DNA from: Margaritifera margaritifera
Taxonomy: Eukaryota; Mollusca; Bivalvia; Unionida; Margaritiferidae
DNA length: 64,000 bases
NCBI GenBank assembly: GCA_029931535.1
Contig: JAQPZY010001301.1
Location: forward strand, 496,001-560,000
Reading direction: 5' to 3'
Part shown: positions 39,475-51,829 of the stretch, in pieces
Position numbering within the stretch: position 1 is the first letter of the stretch
Layout: each line of letters opens with the position of its first letter
Position numbers and translations under genes: made by a program
The notes under the pieces: model-generated
The model's database searches: none
Told to the model about the DNA's origin: nothing
What the model saw: the letters and a program-made list of their open reading frames with translations, nothing else

Positions 39475-39922
39475 ATGTCAGCTGACGTATCTGTAAAAGA
39501 GTTGCAAACACTTAAACAGAAGATCTTTATGGCCACTAGAGATGGCAAGGTCACGAATATATTATCTATGCTCTCTAACTTGGATCGTGACAGCATTGTA
39601 CAAAAGGTCCTGAACAACAAGAAGGAAGTCAGGCAGAAACGCATGTCATTAATCATCGCAGCTAGGAACCGTGAGCTGAAAGTTATACATGTTTTGCTGA
39701 GTAATTTGATGCAGATATAGAATAGATGGGACTCTAATGTTTGATAGTTACATCACTAAAGGTACGATGACCCTTTGGTGTGCAGCTGGAGCAGGTGAGT
39801 CCGGGGTTGTCAGGCTTATGATAGAGCATGGAGTGAACATCACTGAGGGTAGCATGTTTCTTTTGAAGGCTCGATGTTGTGACCGAGTGGGTTTTTGGAT
39901 CAGTAAAGAGACGAAGATATAA
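39475..39922 (+). pseudogene. FEM-1-like ankyrin-repeat pseudogene fragment
   Basis: An open frame starts at ATG 39475 and reads LKQKIFMATRDGKVTNILSM and MSLIIAARNRELKVIHVLL, then stops at 39718. A frame shifted by one base resumes at about 39730 with LMFDSYITKG, LWCAAGAGESGVVRLMIEHG and a degraded LKARCCD, then ends. The order (N-terminal ARDG ankyrin, LIIAAR ankyrin, then a gap and LWCAAGAG ankyrin) is that of FEM-1 proteins, which as intact proteins have many more ankyrin repeats and recognise C-degrons for CUL2 ubiquitin ligases. No introns and a truncation after the third repeat suggest a processed or duplicated dead copy. Confidence 0.8.
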
Positions 39923-41387
39923 ATACAGACCTACTCTAAAATGTGCAGTTCTGATAACATGTAGCTAGACAATACAATTTTGTTCTGGTACACCACAATT
40001 TAGATTATACAAATACTTTCGACAAAAAGATCTACACTTGCACTAAAATATTTCTACTTGAACGATACACTGAATTCTAACAAAAAGTACTGAGAAGTTT
40101 TCCATGTGTCCCCTGTTCAACAATACACATTATCTCGTGCACATATCAAACATGAACTATAATATTAATCTGCTAACATAAAAGATATGAAGCTGTTTTG
40201 TTCGCTTGACAGATATGCAACTGTCTTATTCACTTGACGGACATGAAATTGTGAGCTTGTACTGATGCCATGAACCTATGAAGCTATGCTATTCACATTA
40301 GACATGAATGTATGAAATTGTACGGTTCACACGAATAGATGTGACTTTATAAACTTGTACTGTTCACAAAACAAATATAATTTATGAAAACACAACATTC
40401 AATAACCGAACTGAATTTATGATACTACGTCTTTCATATAATGAACATGAAGCAGCCTTATTGCGCTGTGATATGGGGTAATACAAAGAATGATCCCATA
40501 TATGGTATTCCATCTAGTCTTCCGATGAACTTACTTTAGCCTCGCTGTCGCGCAGTTAGAGGTCAAGCATCATGTGTTGACCGCTCTAGCACTGATCCGG
40601 GTCACACACAACTTTTCACAGCCAAAACAACTGGTCCCAACCAATATTACTGGGTCATGCCTGGGAAATCAGCTGGAAATGTACACAACAAAACCGTTTT
40701 ATACAGGAACCAGAAACATCTTGCATATTTTGATACCAACACAACAATATTTGCCATATGTGCATACACATGAAAAGATCTGGTTAGACATTAAAACTGT
40801 TCTACGTTAAGAACTATATAGAATTACGTGATAACCAAATCCACACATGAATCCATCTACAAGAAGAATAATCACGAGATTAAATAAACCCAGAACCCTT
40901 CTCCTATATAATTCAACCCAACTTGTCCATACGATATGACTTTGACCTGAGACATATATTGTAAAAGCTGTTAGCATTGTGTTATGTGAAATTTATCTGC
41001 TCTAATGGAAATATTTTTAAAAACTGAATCATTTAATGTGACAAGCTCCTTATTTTATCAAACACAGATTAAAGAGAGAAAAGAATAAATACTCCATACC
41101 TTTAGAGCTGAAAGATTACTATCTAAAGGAGACAGGATCATAACAAGGCATCTAGCAATGTGACTACACTCAAAAATTTGAATCTATATACTGTTACGTG
41201 AGTTCCCGTAGCCAGCACTTTGCATGTGTCACAGAACAGTAGTCGACCCAACGAATAAAACATTTCACAATCGTCTAACAATTGCAACTTTGTGCACACA
41301 ATTCTGTGGCATTATCCCCACCCTTTAAAAAAGTGAAAGCACTTTACAAAACTCATGGAATGTGAACAAAATGTGACCTGAAAACAA
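39923..41387. other. spacer with a degenerate minisatellite and a tRNA-like patch
   Basis: From about 40160 to 40400, words such as atgaagctgttttgttcgct and gcaactgtcttattcacttg recur with roughly 28-60 bp spacing. At 40540-40620 the minus strand reads gtgctagagcggtcaacac then tgacctctaactgcgcgac, which resembles the head of a tRNA-derived SINE, but no B-box was found. Nothing coding is supported. Confidence 0.35.
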
Positions 41388-41659
41388 TAGTCAAACCTGT
41401 CCTAACGATCAAATGTGTTCAGCGGTCACCTGGTCACAACGGTCATTCTAATTTCCCCCCGGCAAATTTCTGATATAAATGCCCTGTATTTAACGGACAT
41501 CTGCTTTCAGCGGTCAGGTGTTTCCTAACCAAACACTGGTTTCACCCAGCCTTAAGCGATCACTGGAGCTTATCAGCAGTGACCGTTCCAACCATTTCAT
41601 ATCTTGATTGTACTTACCGTAGTCCAGTCACGCTGTCAGTCAAACTCAAAGGTTTCAAC

Positions 41660-41882
41660 ATGTCGGCTTCGAAAGCAAGGCGGTTTTGGTCTTTACATGA
41701 GAGAATCGAAGCAATTCGTTTGCTGGAGAGTGGAGAAACTAGCCGTGTAGTTGCAACAGAAATGGGAGTCGGGCGAATTCAGATCCATGGGATTATTTAG
41801 CGTAAGCGAGATTTTATGGCCGATTTTGAGAATAACAATAATCAAGAGTGTAATAGATTACGTACAATCACACCAAATGAGT
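41660..41882 (+). pseudogene. transposase N-terminus (CENP-B-like helix-turn-helix)
   Basis: From ATG 41660 the frame encodes ARRFWSLHERIEAIRLLESG and VVATEMGVGRIQIHGII, the layout of the N-terminal helix-turn-helix of pogo/Tigger transposases that binds the terminal repeats. A TAG at 41798-41800 interrupts the frame. It continues with KRDFMADFENNN and RLRTITPNE before the next stop at 41882, and then the match is lost near the palindrome. The DDE catalytic domain is missing. Confidence 0.75.
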
Positions 41883-41926
41883 AGAGATACATGTACACTG
41901 CACTAGTAAGATCCGTTACGGATTAT

Positions 41927-41998
41927 AAGAAGCTTCCTGTGGCTATTGTTAGTAGCATATAATTATATGCTACTAACAATAGCCACAGGAAGCTTCTT
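41927..41998. repeat. perfect 72-bp palindrome
   Basis: Two 36-base arms without a spacer and without a mismatch: the left arm starts aagaagcttcctgtggctat, and the centre is catataattatatg (41956-41969). It lies inside the Tigger element where the transposase similarity stops. Confidence 0.95.
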
Positions 41999-42479
41999 TT
42001 AATTCCCTAATCATCAAAGGTCTCTGACAAACGCCGACTATCCTTTGATCTGGGTGAGTTTGAGCAACTGCTTAATCCATCAATTGTTTGAAGTGTGAAC
42101 ACCTGTTCTCATGCCTAATTATACCAGCTGGCCTAACAAAAATGCAGTCCTGTGTTTGACAATCACAGGTAAGCTGTCAATTAGTAATTTTATTTAGACT
42201 CCGTTTGTACTGATAACTGATGATTTAATGTACATGCTGGATTAAATTTAACTTTTATTTTATTATTTGTTATTTTTCTTTTTGCTAAATAGCTAACCTA
42301 AATATATTTATCTTGATAACATACTTCTACTACTACTAATACTGCTAATACTATTCGGTGCACAGTACATGTATTTGTCATGAACCAAGTGTGAGAGCTG
42401 AACCGGTATTCAGGTCACCTGTCTACAGTGGTCACTTTGGTCTTTTCCCATGGGTGGCCGCTGCAGAAATGTTTGACTG

Positions 42480-43720
42480 TATATACATTAACAGGGACAT
42501 AAAAGGAGAAAATCTGCCTCAATAACTTGCAATTTATAATCTATAGTCTGCCCCTTGTTTTCAGATCCTCTTACAGCCTCGATATGAAACCGAGACCGTT
42601 TCCAACACACCATCTGTTTCAAGAACGAATTCCCAAAAGAGGTATATGTGGAATTTGGCCATTTCCCACACAATAGTCAAATACTCTTTTCAATTATATC
42701 GCAACTGTGCTCCCCATGTAAAAATGTTCAACTTGTGGAGGCATTCTTGCAGCAACTGCTCACAAACCCGTGTCTGCGGTACCAGTTATCAACACAAACA
42801 ACTTGTCCAACACAGGCAACTTTAAGATAAACCGGCGAACCCACAAGGTGTACTAAAAGCCCACTCATGGCATTGACCCCAAGTTACCTTATGTGGTTGC
42901 CCATTCCTGGTCAAATCGGGTAATGGGCTACCTATGGCAATCAATATGGAACAAACTTTGTATCAAACACAGCCAATTGTAGAAATGATCGCACCCGTTT
43001 TTTAAATTCGGGCCTTGAAGTGTCCTCTCTTGCTTGAATTTTGTAAGGGTGGGATTTTTGCTACCCTTACCCACTTATCAGATGACTCGAATATTTCAAG
43101 TCAGGATAAGCTATGCTGCATTTGGAGTATCTCAAAGTGATCTTAACCGATTAGATTTTGTGGAAAGGCTACAGGGCTCGAAATTAGGATTTTTTTTCCT
43201 TAATTCACAAGATCACAAAAATTTAAATTGTACCGATCCTGTCTAAATTTCACAGTTTCTGCTAAAATCAAACAGAATCCAGTTCAGTTTCAAAACAATA
43301 ACAACTGTACTTCACCAACACGACTCGGGAATGAAGTACCCTGCACACTTTCGTATTTCTCTGAATGCTCGAAACATAAAGTGCACAACATCACACTCTC
43401 TTCTGGGTCATACTTCAGCCATTTGTGTTCATATTCCCAGAATTTCTGGTACTTTCTTAGTCAATTCCCTTGATCATATTTGCAATTACGCTCTCGTCGT
43501 CGTCTAATTTCTGCCGTTTCGGTGGTGGATGAATACCTTCCAAATACGTCCATATGTTTACAATTGTTACTGCACAATGCATTGAGTGTTTATCAACAAT
43601 TATATAAGTATTTAAAAAGGTTTCTCTGCATCATTCTGCATTATTTGCCGAGTCAGCGAACGCGACCTTTTATGAGTGCTCAATACTAACCTGATACCTT
43701 ACTCTTTTTGCTATTATCAG
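42480..43720. other. spacer without recognised features
   Basis: No exon or repeat was recognised. Open frames here lack splice or composition support. Confidence 0.4.
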
Positions 43721-43888
43721 TAATTAAATCAGTGCTTGGTGGCACTACACCAAGCCCGTTCCACGTGTGCGAAGACTGTGTTGACTATAATCACAGTAAT
43801 TTGCTCGATGAGTGGACAAGTGGTTCAACACCTGTCCATTTGCGCCATGAGCATTTATTGTTCCTCATCAAGTGTATGGTGTTGGTAG
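43721..43888 (+). CDS. candidate exon, phase 1/1, unknown gene
   Basis: A strong acceptor (ctctttttgctattatcag, ending at 43720) and a good donor (gtacgt at 43889) bound 168 bases open in the phase-1 frame. The peptide includes VLGGTTPSPFHVCEDCVDYN and LDEWTSGSTPVHLRHEH. Two closely spaced Cys and symmetrical phase are common in extracellular modules, but no domain was recognised and no partner exons were found nearby, so it may be chance. Confidence 0.3.
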
Positions 43889-44229
43889 GTACGTACCTAT
43901 ACTCAATTAACACAATACACAGATCAATTAACCATTAAAGGAATTTACGACCCATGACCACTTCTTAATTGTTATGATAGAGACTTGCAGCAATTTTCAC
44001 TGCTCCAAAGGATTAGTGATGGCTGGGTTTGAGTGATCTGTCAGCCAAATCACTAAATGCGGAATAGCGGATTAGTGTTAATTTCGAACCCGGTATATAT
44101 AAGAATGTTATCTACAAAGCTATTGATATTTGTTGACATTACTTGAAACTTGGAGCTCGAGTTTCTCGCTCAAAAAGTTCCAAAAATACAGGGCAAAACT
44201 CTAGTGTTACAAAAAACCTAATAAATAAA

Positions 44230-44400
44230 GTCACATATGTAATTTCCATCATAAAGATTATATAGAAGGGAATGATGTTTGCAATACTTACCGAACCTAT
44301 TCTTATATAGATGGAAATGATGCTTAAAATACTGACAAAGCCCATTCTTTTATAGATGATTATGATGCTTAAAATACTGACAGAGATCATTCTTTTAAAA
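44230..44400. repeat. 45-bp tandem repeat, three units
   Basis: Units of aatgatgcttaaaatactga plus cagagcccattcttttatagatg start at 44271, 44316 and 44361. Confidence 0.75.
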
Positions 44401-46380
44401 GGCACACTGTCTTGTCATGATACAAGGGGATACCATGTTTCATGAAGATATCTCAAATGGTTACATTTATATACGAAGCGTACATACCCCCTACCCCTCA
44501 AATGGGGAGATAACGCTATGAGTACTAATTTGATATAGCAATATTTTAACTTGTTGAATTAGATTCAAAGCATGTTTAGTCATATAATGAACGGCAATAA
44601 CAATAATTAGATGGCATTTAAGGACCCAAGTGTACACATTTAAATGTTTGAAAATCATCCAGCTCTAAAGCAGAGTATGAGGAAATCATTCTAGAACAAA
44701 AGCAATTTTGCAGAGAGGCTTTAATATTTGGTCTTTTATTGTCAACTATGGAAAACTCTCCCCATAACCATCATTATATATCAAGAATGGCCATACCAGT
44801 AGGAATTTGGCAGTGACAGAGTAGTCCTGCTATTATATTGTAATTAAATGTAAAAAAACAACACACAAGACTGAGTTTAGATGCAAAACATATATTCATA
44901 GAATATCAACATGTTTAGGTTTCTACTCAACATCAAGATTTGCCTGTGAACGATACTATAAAGTATTCCACATAAATTTCTAAAAATTGTAATAGAGAAT
45001 CTTGATAGTGTTGGTGACAATTCCACAACTTCTATTGCTAGTAGAGAAGTTCGCATATATCTTGCTGAAACAAATGCATAAAATATTTCAAGAAGATATC
45101 TCAAACAGTTCAAGAGATATTAACCAGAGAAGAGCGTGACACAATCTAAAACAAAAACTATGAAAGTGCTAAACTTATAAAGCTGAATCTTACTTGGGAC
45201 ACACACAATTGTCAGGACACAAATATATGCTATGTTTTCACAAAGATAAGAGTGTGATGATGGGGCAGAATTTTTTTTTATCAAAATTGGAGTAACTCTT
45301 AAAATGCTGTCAGACTAAATTTTTGTACAAAAGTGTGCAGGATGGATGGAAGAGCTTACTCCAGTATATATGGACCACACTTTGAGGTGGATATAAAGAA
45401 TAAAAGACATCATAGTTACTCATGTTTTGATTTCCAAATTCGAACTTAAACTTTAGTAAATTCAAAGACAGGCTAAGCATCTGAACTAATTGTGATAAGA
45501 ATCTGACTTGCCATACCTTCTATGATTCTGTGATATTGTATTATTGTGTCATCAGTCTGAGAACATTAAAAATAGCTTCTGCACCCAGCACTTTCTAATC
45601 TGAGTTATTCATAATTTTTTTTTCAGGGGTCAATTTAGATTAAAATTTACTACCAAAACAAATTCTAGCTATTTGGGTTACAATATGAAATTCTTATTCA
45701 GTCAAGGAAATGCTTCCCAAGTTCATAAAACTTTTTATTTTCTTTATATAACAACGGTACTTTAATAAAATTTTTGATTTCTGCAATGATATGGGTGGCA
45801 ACATTTTTATTTATTTCCTATTATACAATATAAATGTAGAGATACCAACCCCTACCAATGTCAATAGAAAAAGGAGAGTTAAAAAATCAAGTTCTTAAGA
45901 TTAAAATAGGAATACTTCAAATTTGTATCCAACCATTTATAGTAAACACTTAACCTTACTAACTCAAAATGATTGCTTCCTACGGTCTTCTTACATGCCA
46001 TGTGCCATGGCGAAGTCCATCATGGAAAGACTGTAAAGATGTGCTATTCACCCAATGCTATCTGCCTTTCATTTCATGATCTTTCTTTCATTTTTGTTTG
46101 GTAAATCAGAGCACTAAGCTGAATTGATTCTTGCTTGGTCAATATGCAATTGCTTATGTGATATAAGTGAACAGGTATGCTTTCACAAATGAATAAAAAT
46201 ACATCAACAGCACACACACACACACACACAATAACAACCATACATACTAAGCATGTGTTCCCCTTTTGAACTTCTAAACATCTGATCATCATAATAATCA
46301 ATGAGTTTGGTTTGTTTTGCTTGTGTCTACTGCACTGTAACAAATTATTGGCTATATAATGCCAAGGAAATCAGAGCTAA
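44401..46380. other. spacer with a short (CA)n run
   Basis: (CA)n at 46209-46230. The phrase agatatctcaaa(c/t)ggtt(a/c)a occurs at 44447 and 45095, probably parts of an old dispersed repeat. No gene was recognised. Confidence 0.45.
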
Positions 46381-46384
46381 GTCC

Positions 46385-46491
46385 CTTTCCTAGGGAGACA
46401 CAGAGGTAGCTGACCCAAGCTGTCCTGATGTGATACTGAGCCCGCAACACTTACTGTGAGTCACTCTACCAACTGAGCTACTGTGGCTCCC
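46385..46491 (-). repeat. tRNA-derived SINE (minus strand)
   Basis: On the minus strand it begins gggagccacagtagctcag, giving an intact A-box (tagctcagttgg, 46469-46480) in tRNA position. A degraded B-box region follows, then tgggtcagctacc, a phrase also found in the SINE at 48625. The tRNA-like part is too damaged to be a gene. Confidence 0.65.
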
Positions 46492-48562
46492 TTAAATGAA
46501 TGAACCATTAACAAATGCAGGTTCCATTTGAGCCATGCAATATTTCAATATAAGGTATATCTATGTACAAAAAATCACACAAAAATATCTGTTCCAAGAT
46601 TTCATTTCAAAATGCTATTTTTTCTTTCCTAAACTGGTCTTTACAATTATTTACACATCATGAAAGGGATGAGAAATAAATCCCATATATTTTTTAAAAT
46701 TGCAGTACAAAAAAAACATATATTTTACTGTTATCAAATTGTGACACACTGCAGTTACTGTTCCAGTACCATGAAATTTCTTAAAAGTGTAAGATTTTGT
46801 TCTTTCTTGTACAAGTCTTCTGTCAGTCCTTCAATTTTCACTGAAAATAGAAATATGTTCATTGCTGTTAATTCTTATTACATGAACCATACTGTTATAC
46901 ACAATGCAACAAAGGCAAACTCTGATTTGAATACTTCAAACTTGAATTTACTATTTCAAAATTAAGTTGGATATTCTTTATCATAAATGGAATAATTAAA
47001 TATTACTTTAAAACAGTGGTATGAAGTCGGGATTTTGTACTTTAGGCAGGAACCACTCAATTAAATGCTACTGTTTATATATTTTACTCTGAGCCTTAGC
47101 ATTCATTTCTGTACAATCATAATGCCTGCTGATTCATATTTAAATGAGAAGTTGCAACAAAGTCAAGTGGTTCTGATTATAATTTGAGTCGCTACAAAGC
47201 TGTGGATGATGAACAGGCTTCCACATGACTATGTTCACCAAATTAGCAGCTAACAGCTTTATTTTCTTTACATCATGTATCCTTCAGCCATGTGTAATGT
47301 TGTCCAATAATCATGTTAGGTACAAATTAATGATGCACGCTTGAAAATAAGTAAATGCATGAAGATTGTTTATATGGGGAATAATTTGCTCCTGTATAAT
47401 AGATATGTATGTATGTAATGCAAGTTTCAGGTATATGTATGTACCAAAGTAATAATGTTACTTAAAATTGTTAATTCAGACTATTAAAACCATGAACAAT
47501 TATCAAAAACAGCTGATTTAACACAGCCTTTTGTTTACAGAATTTTATACTGTTCCTTACTAAATTGCTCAGGTTGAATATGCTGTAACAGTGATAACAT
47601 CAGATGATTTCTTGTCATACTCATTACATTATTATATGACTCATACACATGGTTTGATGTAATGTAGAAAATGACTGATACTAGTTGCCAATAACATGGC
47701 CACTGTACCATGCTGTCAAAAGGCTCGAGTAAACTGAATTGTACAATTTCAATCATGGGCACTAACTCAATGAAATAAGCATACCAGCTTTCTTTGGACT
47801 AATATCACTCAATGACTTCCTAATATCAACCTCAATAGTAAATTTGATTGAAATCGAACAAAACAACATAAAGGCTTGAGTTTCCATTAGACAGTAGGAT
47901 ATTCTGAGTCAACCTAGGGTCGTAACTCTGAAAACCATGGTCATCATTTGAGACCTATCCAAGATGAAATGTCCAAAATATAGGGATTCCTATCCAAAGC
48001 TGTTCAAGGGCAATACATCTGTACAATAGAGTCAATATCTGCTCATCACTAAACCTATCCAAAGCCTTATTTAGATGAAGCTTCAAAGCAAATATACTTA
48101 AAATAAAGGCAAGGCAAGAGTACACTAGCCTTGGAATATCAACTGTGAGCAATACCTTTAATAATTACAAGCAAATTATGCTCATCATCATATGCATTCA
48201 CCACAAATTTCTCTACAATTACATTGAAAAAAATGTGAGTGCTCACAACCTTGCATGTGTAGAGATGGACAGATCTGGATTATTTCTATATCACTTCACT
48301 CTGACACCTGGACACAATTAATCTTAAAATAAAACCTTGTAGCAACTCTAACATATCCTGCATATGACCTGCACAAAGAGGATAGTAGTGCGAAGTTCCA
48401 ACCTTCCCAAGATGCCACCATGACGACTGAACTGAACAAAATGTAGTGGATGGAGTGATCTTGCATGGTAGGATTTGGTGAACTTTAATACATTAAGTTG
48501 TCACTGAGATATGAGAATACTACTTTACCTTCTAGTACGTGAATAAAAAAAGTGACTTCTGT
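46492..48562. other. spacer without recognised features
   Basis: AT-rich, unique-looking sequence. No exon with splice support and no array was noticed. Confidence 0.45.
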
Positions 48563-51135
48563 GGGTAAAACTAATTTTAATTATGTAATACTTTCCTGCT
48601 ATTAATGCATTACTTTCCTTTTCTAGGGAAGCCGCAGGAGCTCAGTGTTAGCATAAAGGGTACAGGTTCAAATTCTACCTGGGTCAGCTACCATGATCAG
48701 TCCTTGGGCAATGCACTTTACTCCAACTTAGTCAGCCCTAAATAACCGACTTGTGTTGCTGTGCTGTAAAGCACCAAACCAAACCAAACCGAAATCTTTT
48801 CTGTTGCTCATAGTCACCAATCCAAGCTAAATTATCTGCTCCTGCAATTAGTATTGGAGGGCAAGAACATGATTCCAGTCTGAATCCTGTCAACATATAG
48901 GATACTATCCTCTTTTGACTTCGACACAGAGTACACGGAATCTTTGAAATAGCAGCAAGTAAGTATTACATAATTCAAATTAGTTTACCCCCCCTCCCCC
49001 ATTTTAATAGCAGTAATACAACACCTACTACCATTACATTGCTGAGGGAGGCTGATGGTCTCAACAACAGTGGTATAAAAACTAATGTAGTTACCCGTAT
49101 GGTAGGAGTGTTCACTAATGTAAGATGGCAGAATTTTGGGCCACTTGGACCCAACAATACTATAGAACCCAACAAAAAGTTACCTTCACTCTGATGCACC
49201 AAAGATCAAAGATAAAAGGAGGAAAAGATAGTGTGAGACTGCCACAAGTCGGCTCTCATAACATCATCCAAAAAGGAGTAATTCAATTAGGCCCAAGATG
49301 TAGCAATAGCCCTAAATTCGTGGACTTTAATTCTCATAAAAGAAAGGTTCATCCCAGTGTGTGACTGATAAGCTCTCTGGATAGTGAGGACAATCCACCT
49401 GGAAATAGAGCATGCTGAAATATCAGAAACACTTAACAGGTAGGAAGAGATGCTTCTGACCCTTTCTACTGGCTTTAAAAGAAGCCAAAGTGAATCTTAA
49501 TGCCCTAACTTGAGTCTTGATCATCCCCAGCACAGATACAACTGGAGATTGGGGATATCAATAGGGAGCGGAGCTAAAAAAAAGGTAGCCAATTCTTAGC
49601 CACAAAGCCAGGTTTGCAAATAAGAGAATAAAAAAACTTAATCATAATTACCACTGAACTGTAAACAACCCTTTTCTACTGACAAGGCATGTAGCTCGCT
49701 CCATCTCCAGACTGAGGCTAAGGAAATCAGGAGAAGTGTCTTAAGAATAACGTTCTTGAAGGAAGCTTCACTCAAAGGTTCACAGGGGTTTTGATAATGC
49801 CCAAAGAGCACACAAAAGATTCCATCAAGGCATTAGTGAGCAAGATACCAGTCTTTGAAGCTAAAACTACCAGATGAGATCAGAATGATGGGGGTCCAAC
49901 CCAATAGCAGGACCCATTGAGAACTTGAGAGTGTTAGAAAGGGCTGCCCTATAGCCCTTAATAGTGGACATCAAACATTCTCTCTCCTGGAAAACAATGA
50001 GAAGAAACTCTGCAACTGTGCTCCCACTGCATCAATCACAGAAGATTCTCCATTTTGCATTATAGACCTTGGAAATGGACTGCCTCCTAACCTGGACGAT
50101 GCAATTGACAACCCTGCTTGAAACTGGTCCTTGTGGATTGATCGCTTGTGATGAGCCAGGCATAAAGGTGGAGAATCTGTGGGATGTTGTGGAGGAGAGA
50201 CCGCCTGTGCTGTGACAGCAGGTCCCTCCTCTGTGGTAATCTCCTAGGCTCATCTACCAGCAGGTCAAGTAGGTGGCTGAACTATGATTCCCGGGGCCAC
50301 AGTGGGGCTACCAGGATAAGTTGAGCAGTGGAAATCATGACTTTGTGGAGCACCTGTGGAATCATTCTGAAAGACGGGAAGGTGTACACACACAATCCCA
50401 CTTTAGACTGAAAGCATCCACTCCCCAGGCCCTCTGATCTGGGAAAGGAGAGACAGTTGATTTTGTAGCGAACAAGTCCACCAAGGGTCTCCTCCACAGC
50501 TGGAAAAGTGACTATGCAACCAATTTACGTAGAGATCATTCTGTGAGAAACAGACCAGGAGCTGCTGCCAGGGACCAGTGTTGTTGGTCACTCAAGCCCT
50601 GTGACAACATGCAGGGATATGGCCTCCAAAGAGCATCTCCACCTCAAGTGGAGCAGACCCAAGGTTTTTGCCCTGGTCCAGCAAGAACTCTGAAGTCTCC
50701 CAAGCAGCATCCCTGCAGAGGTGAAGGAGCTCCGGAGAGAGCACCATGGACATAAAAAGTATATTCCAAGATGTCTTTGCTACAACCTAAAATTATGAAA
50801 AACGTCACAGATAACACTCAAATATAGCAATGACTGAGGAGACCAACACTTGATCAATACAAAAATGTAATGGGAATGCCAAAAATACGCTTAAAACCGA
50901 AAAAGGCAACTTTTGACGAATGATACAGCATGTCTAATGTGTATGTCGTTCAAGGAAAATGAGAATAGTATTCCATATGTTGACAGTGATGCAGAAGCCA
51001 TACCAGGATCTTGTTCTTTTCAATTCTGGCCCTCCAATACTAATTGGAGGAGAGAATAATTTAGCATGGGTGGTGGACTATGAGTCCTGGAAAAGGTAAT
51101 GCGATAGTAGCAGGTTTTGTATTACTGTAGTTAAA
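48563..51135 (-). mobile_element. DIRS-like retrotransposon, internally deleted copy
   Basis: Inverted terminal repeats bound it. The phrase ccctccaatactaatt near 51033 is matched in reverse at about 48848, and gactatgag/ctcatagtc pair likewise. Minus-strand remnants run in order: a gag-like end (ETSEFLLDQGKNLG, about 50680), RNase H end (LWRRPLVDLFATKS, about 50470; RAWGVDAFSLKWDCVCVH; LILVAPLWPRES), then tyrosine recombinase (KGYRAALSNTLKFS near 49950; further degraded matches to about 49100). Compared with the copy at 54446, the reverse transcriptase and most of RNase H are missing: QHWSLAAAPGL is followed almost at once by the VDLFATKS part. Many stops; inactive. Confidence 0.75.
48625..48795 (+). 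repeat. SINE inserted in the left terminal repeat, 7-bp duplication
   Basis: The element has a degraded tRNA-like head (gccgcaggagctcagtgtta), a B-box (ggttcaaattc), a body with tgggtcagctacc and ccttgggcaatgca, and an A-rich aaaccaaacc tail. It is flanked by cttttct at 48618-48624 and 48796-48802, a target-site duplication. It interrupts the DIRS terminal repeat, so it arrived after that element. Confidence 0.8.
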
Positions 51136-51829
51136 ATGGCCATTATAATTATGATCTTGTGTACTTATCATAGCCATTATACAAGTTATCAATATGCTGG
51201 CATCATCTGTTTAGTTGACACAACTTGAAATGTTAGACAAAATATTATCATAGTTTGGTAAAATGTTCTTACAATTTAGAATTACATGTATATTTGACCT
51301 GGAATAAAACTCCATGTCACTGGAAAAGTATCTTAAACATGGAATAGTTATCCAAGATTATGTCAGTCATACTTACTTTGCAATGATTTGTTATTCTCAC
51401 GCATTCTCTTTTTGCTCTCTGCAAAGAGAACAAAATAATTTTGTACCGATAATTCATAAATTAGGCAGAAAGTTTATAGGAGGTTGCCACAATCCAAATC
51501 AACAAGGTGACATATATCTGATTTGGCACAGTAGTACCTGATTCACACATGCATCAAGTTCCATGAATGTACAGACAACATGTCAGAGAAGACAACAGTG
51601 TCAGAGAAAGGTAACAGTGTCAAAGCAATGGAGCCATTAAGACACTGAACGCTGCCACTTCAATGTAAAAATAGGTCATAGTTGGGTTGGGTAAGATAGT
51701 ACACCACATGAAACGCATACCTAGTTTGGTAGAAATATTTCAATCACTTCTAGAATTACACACCAGAAATGGAAATACTGACCAATAAACAGACAGACAG
51801 ATTCTACTTACCCATGTATAGTTCAAATT
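51136..51829. other. spacer between the DIRS copy and the satellite array
   Basis: No gene or repeat structure was recognised. Confidence 0.45.

Larger units (their letters stand above)
41388..42479 (+). mobile_element. Tigger/pogo-type DNA transposon, decayed
   Basis: The left end gtcaaacctgtcctaacg and the reverse complement of the right end, cagtcaaacatttctgcagc, are inverted terminal repeats. Both are followed by alternating agcggtca/cggccac words. TA dinucleotides flank the element, as expected for the Tc1-mariner superfamily. It is 1.09 kb long and contains the start of a transposase with a CENP-B-like DNA-binding domain, but no catalytic domain, so it cannot move alone. A similar terminus lies at 60245. 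Confidence 0.75.

Noticed and set aside
46440..46491. Functional tRNA gene on the minus strand
   Set aside because: Good first half, but the B-box is degraded and the 3' half does not fold; part of a SINE.
50543..50755. 70-codon plus-strand frame with balanced composition
   Set aside because: It is the complement of the DIRS gag-like coding strand; the meaningful motifs are on the minus strand.
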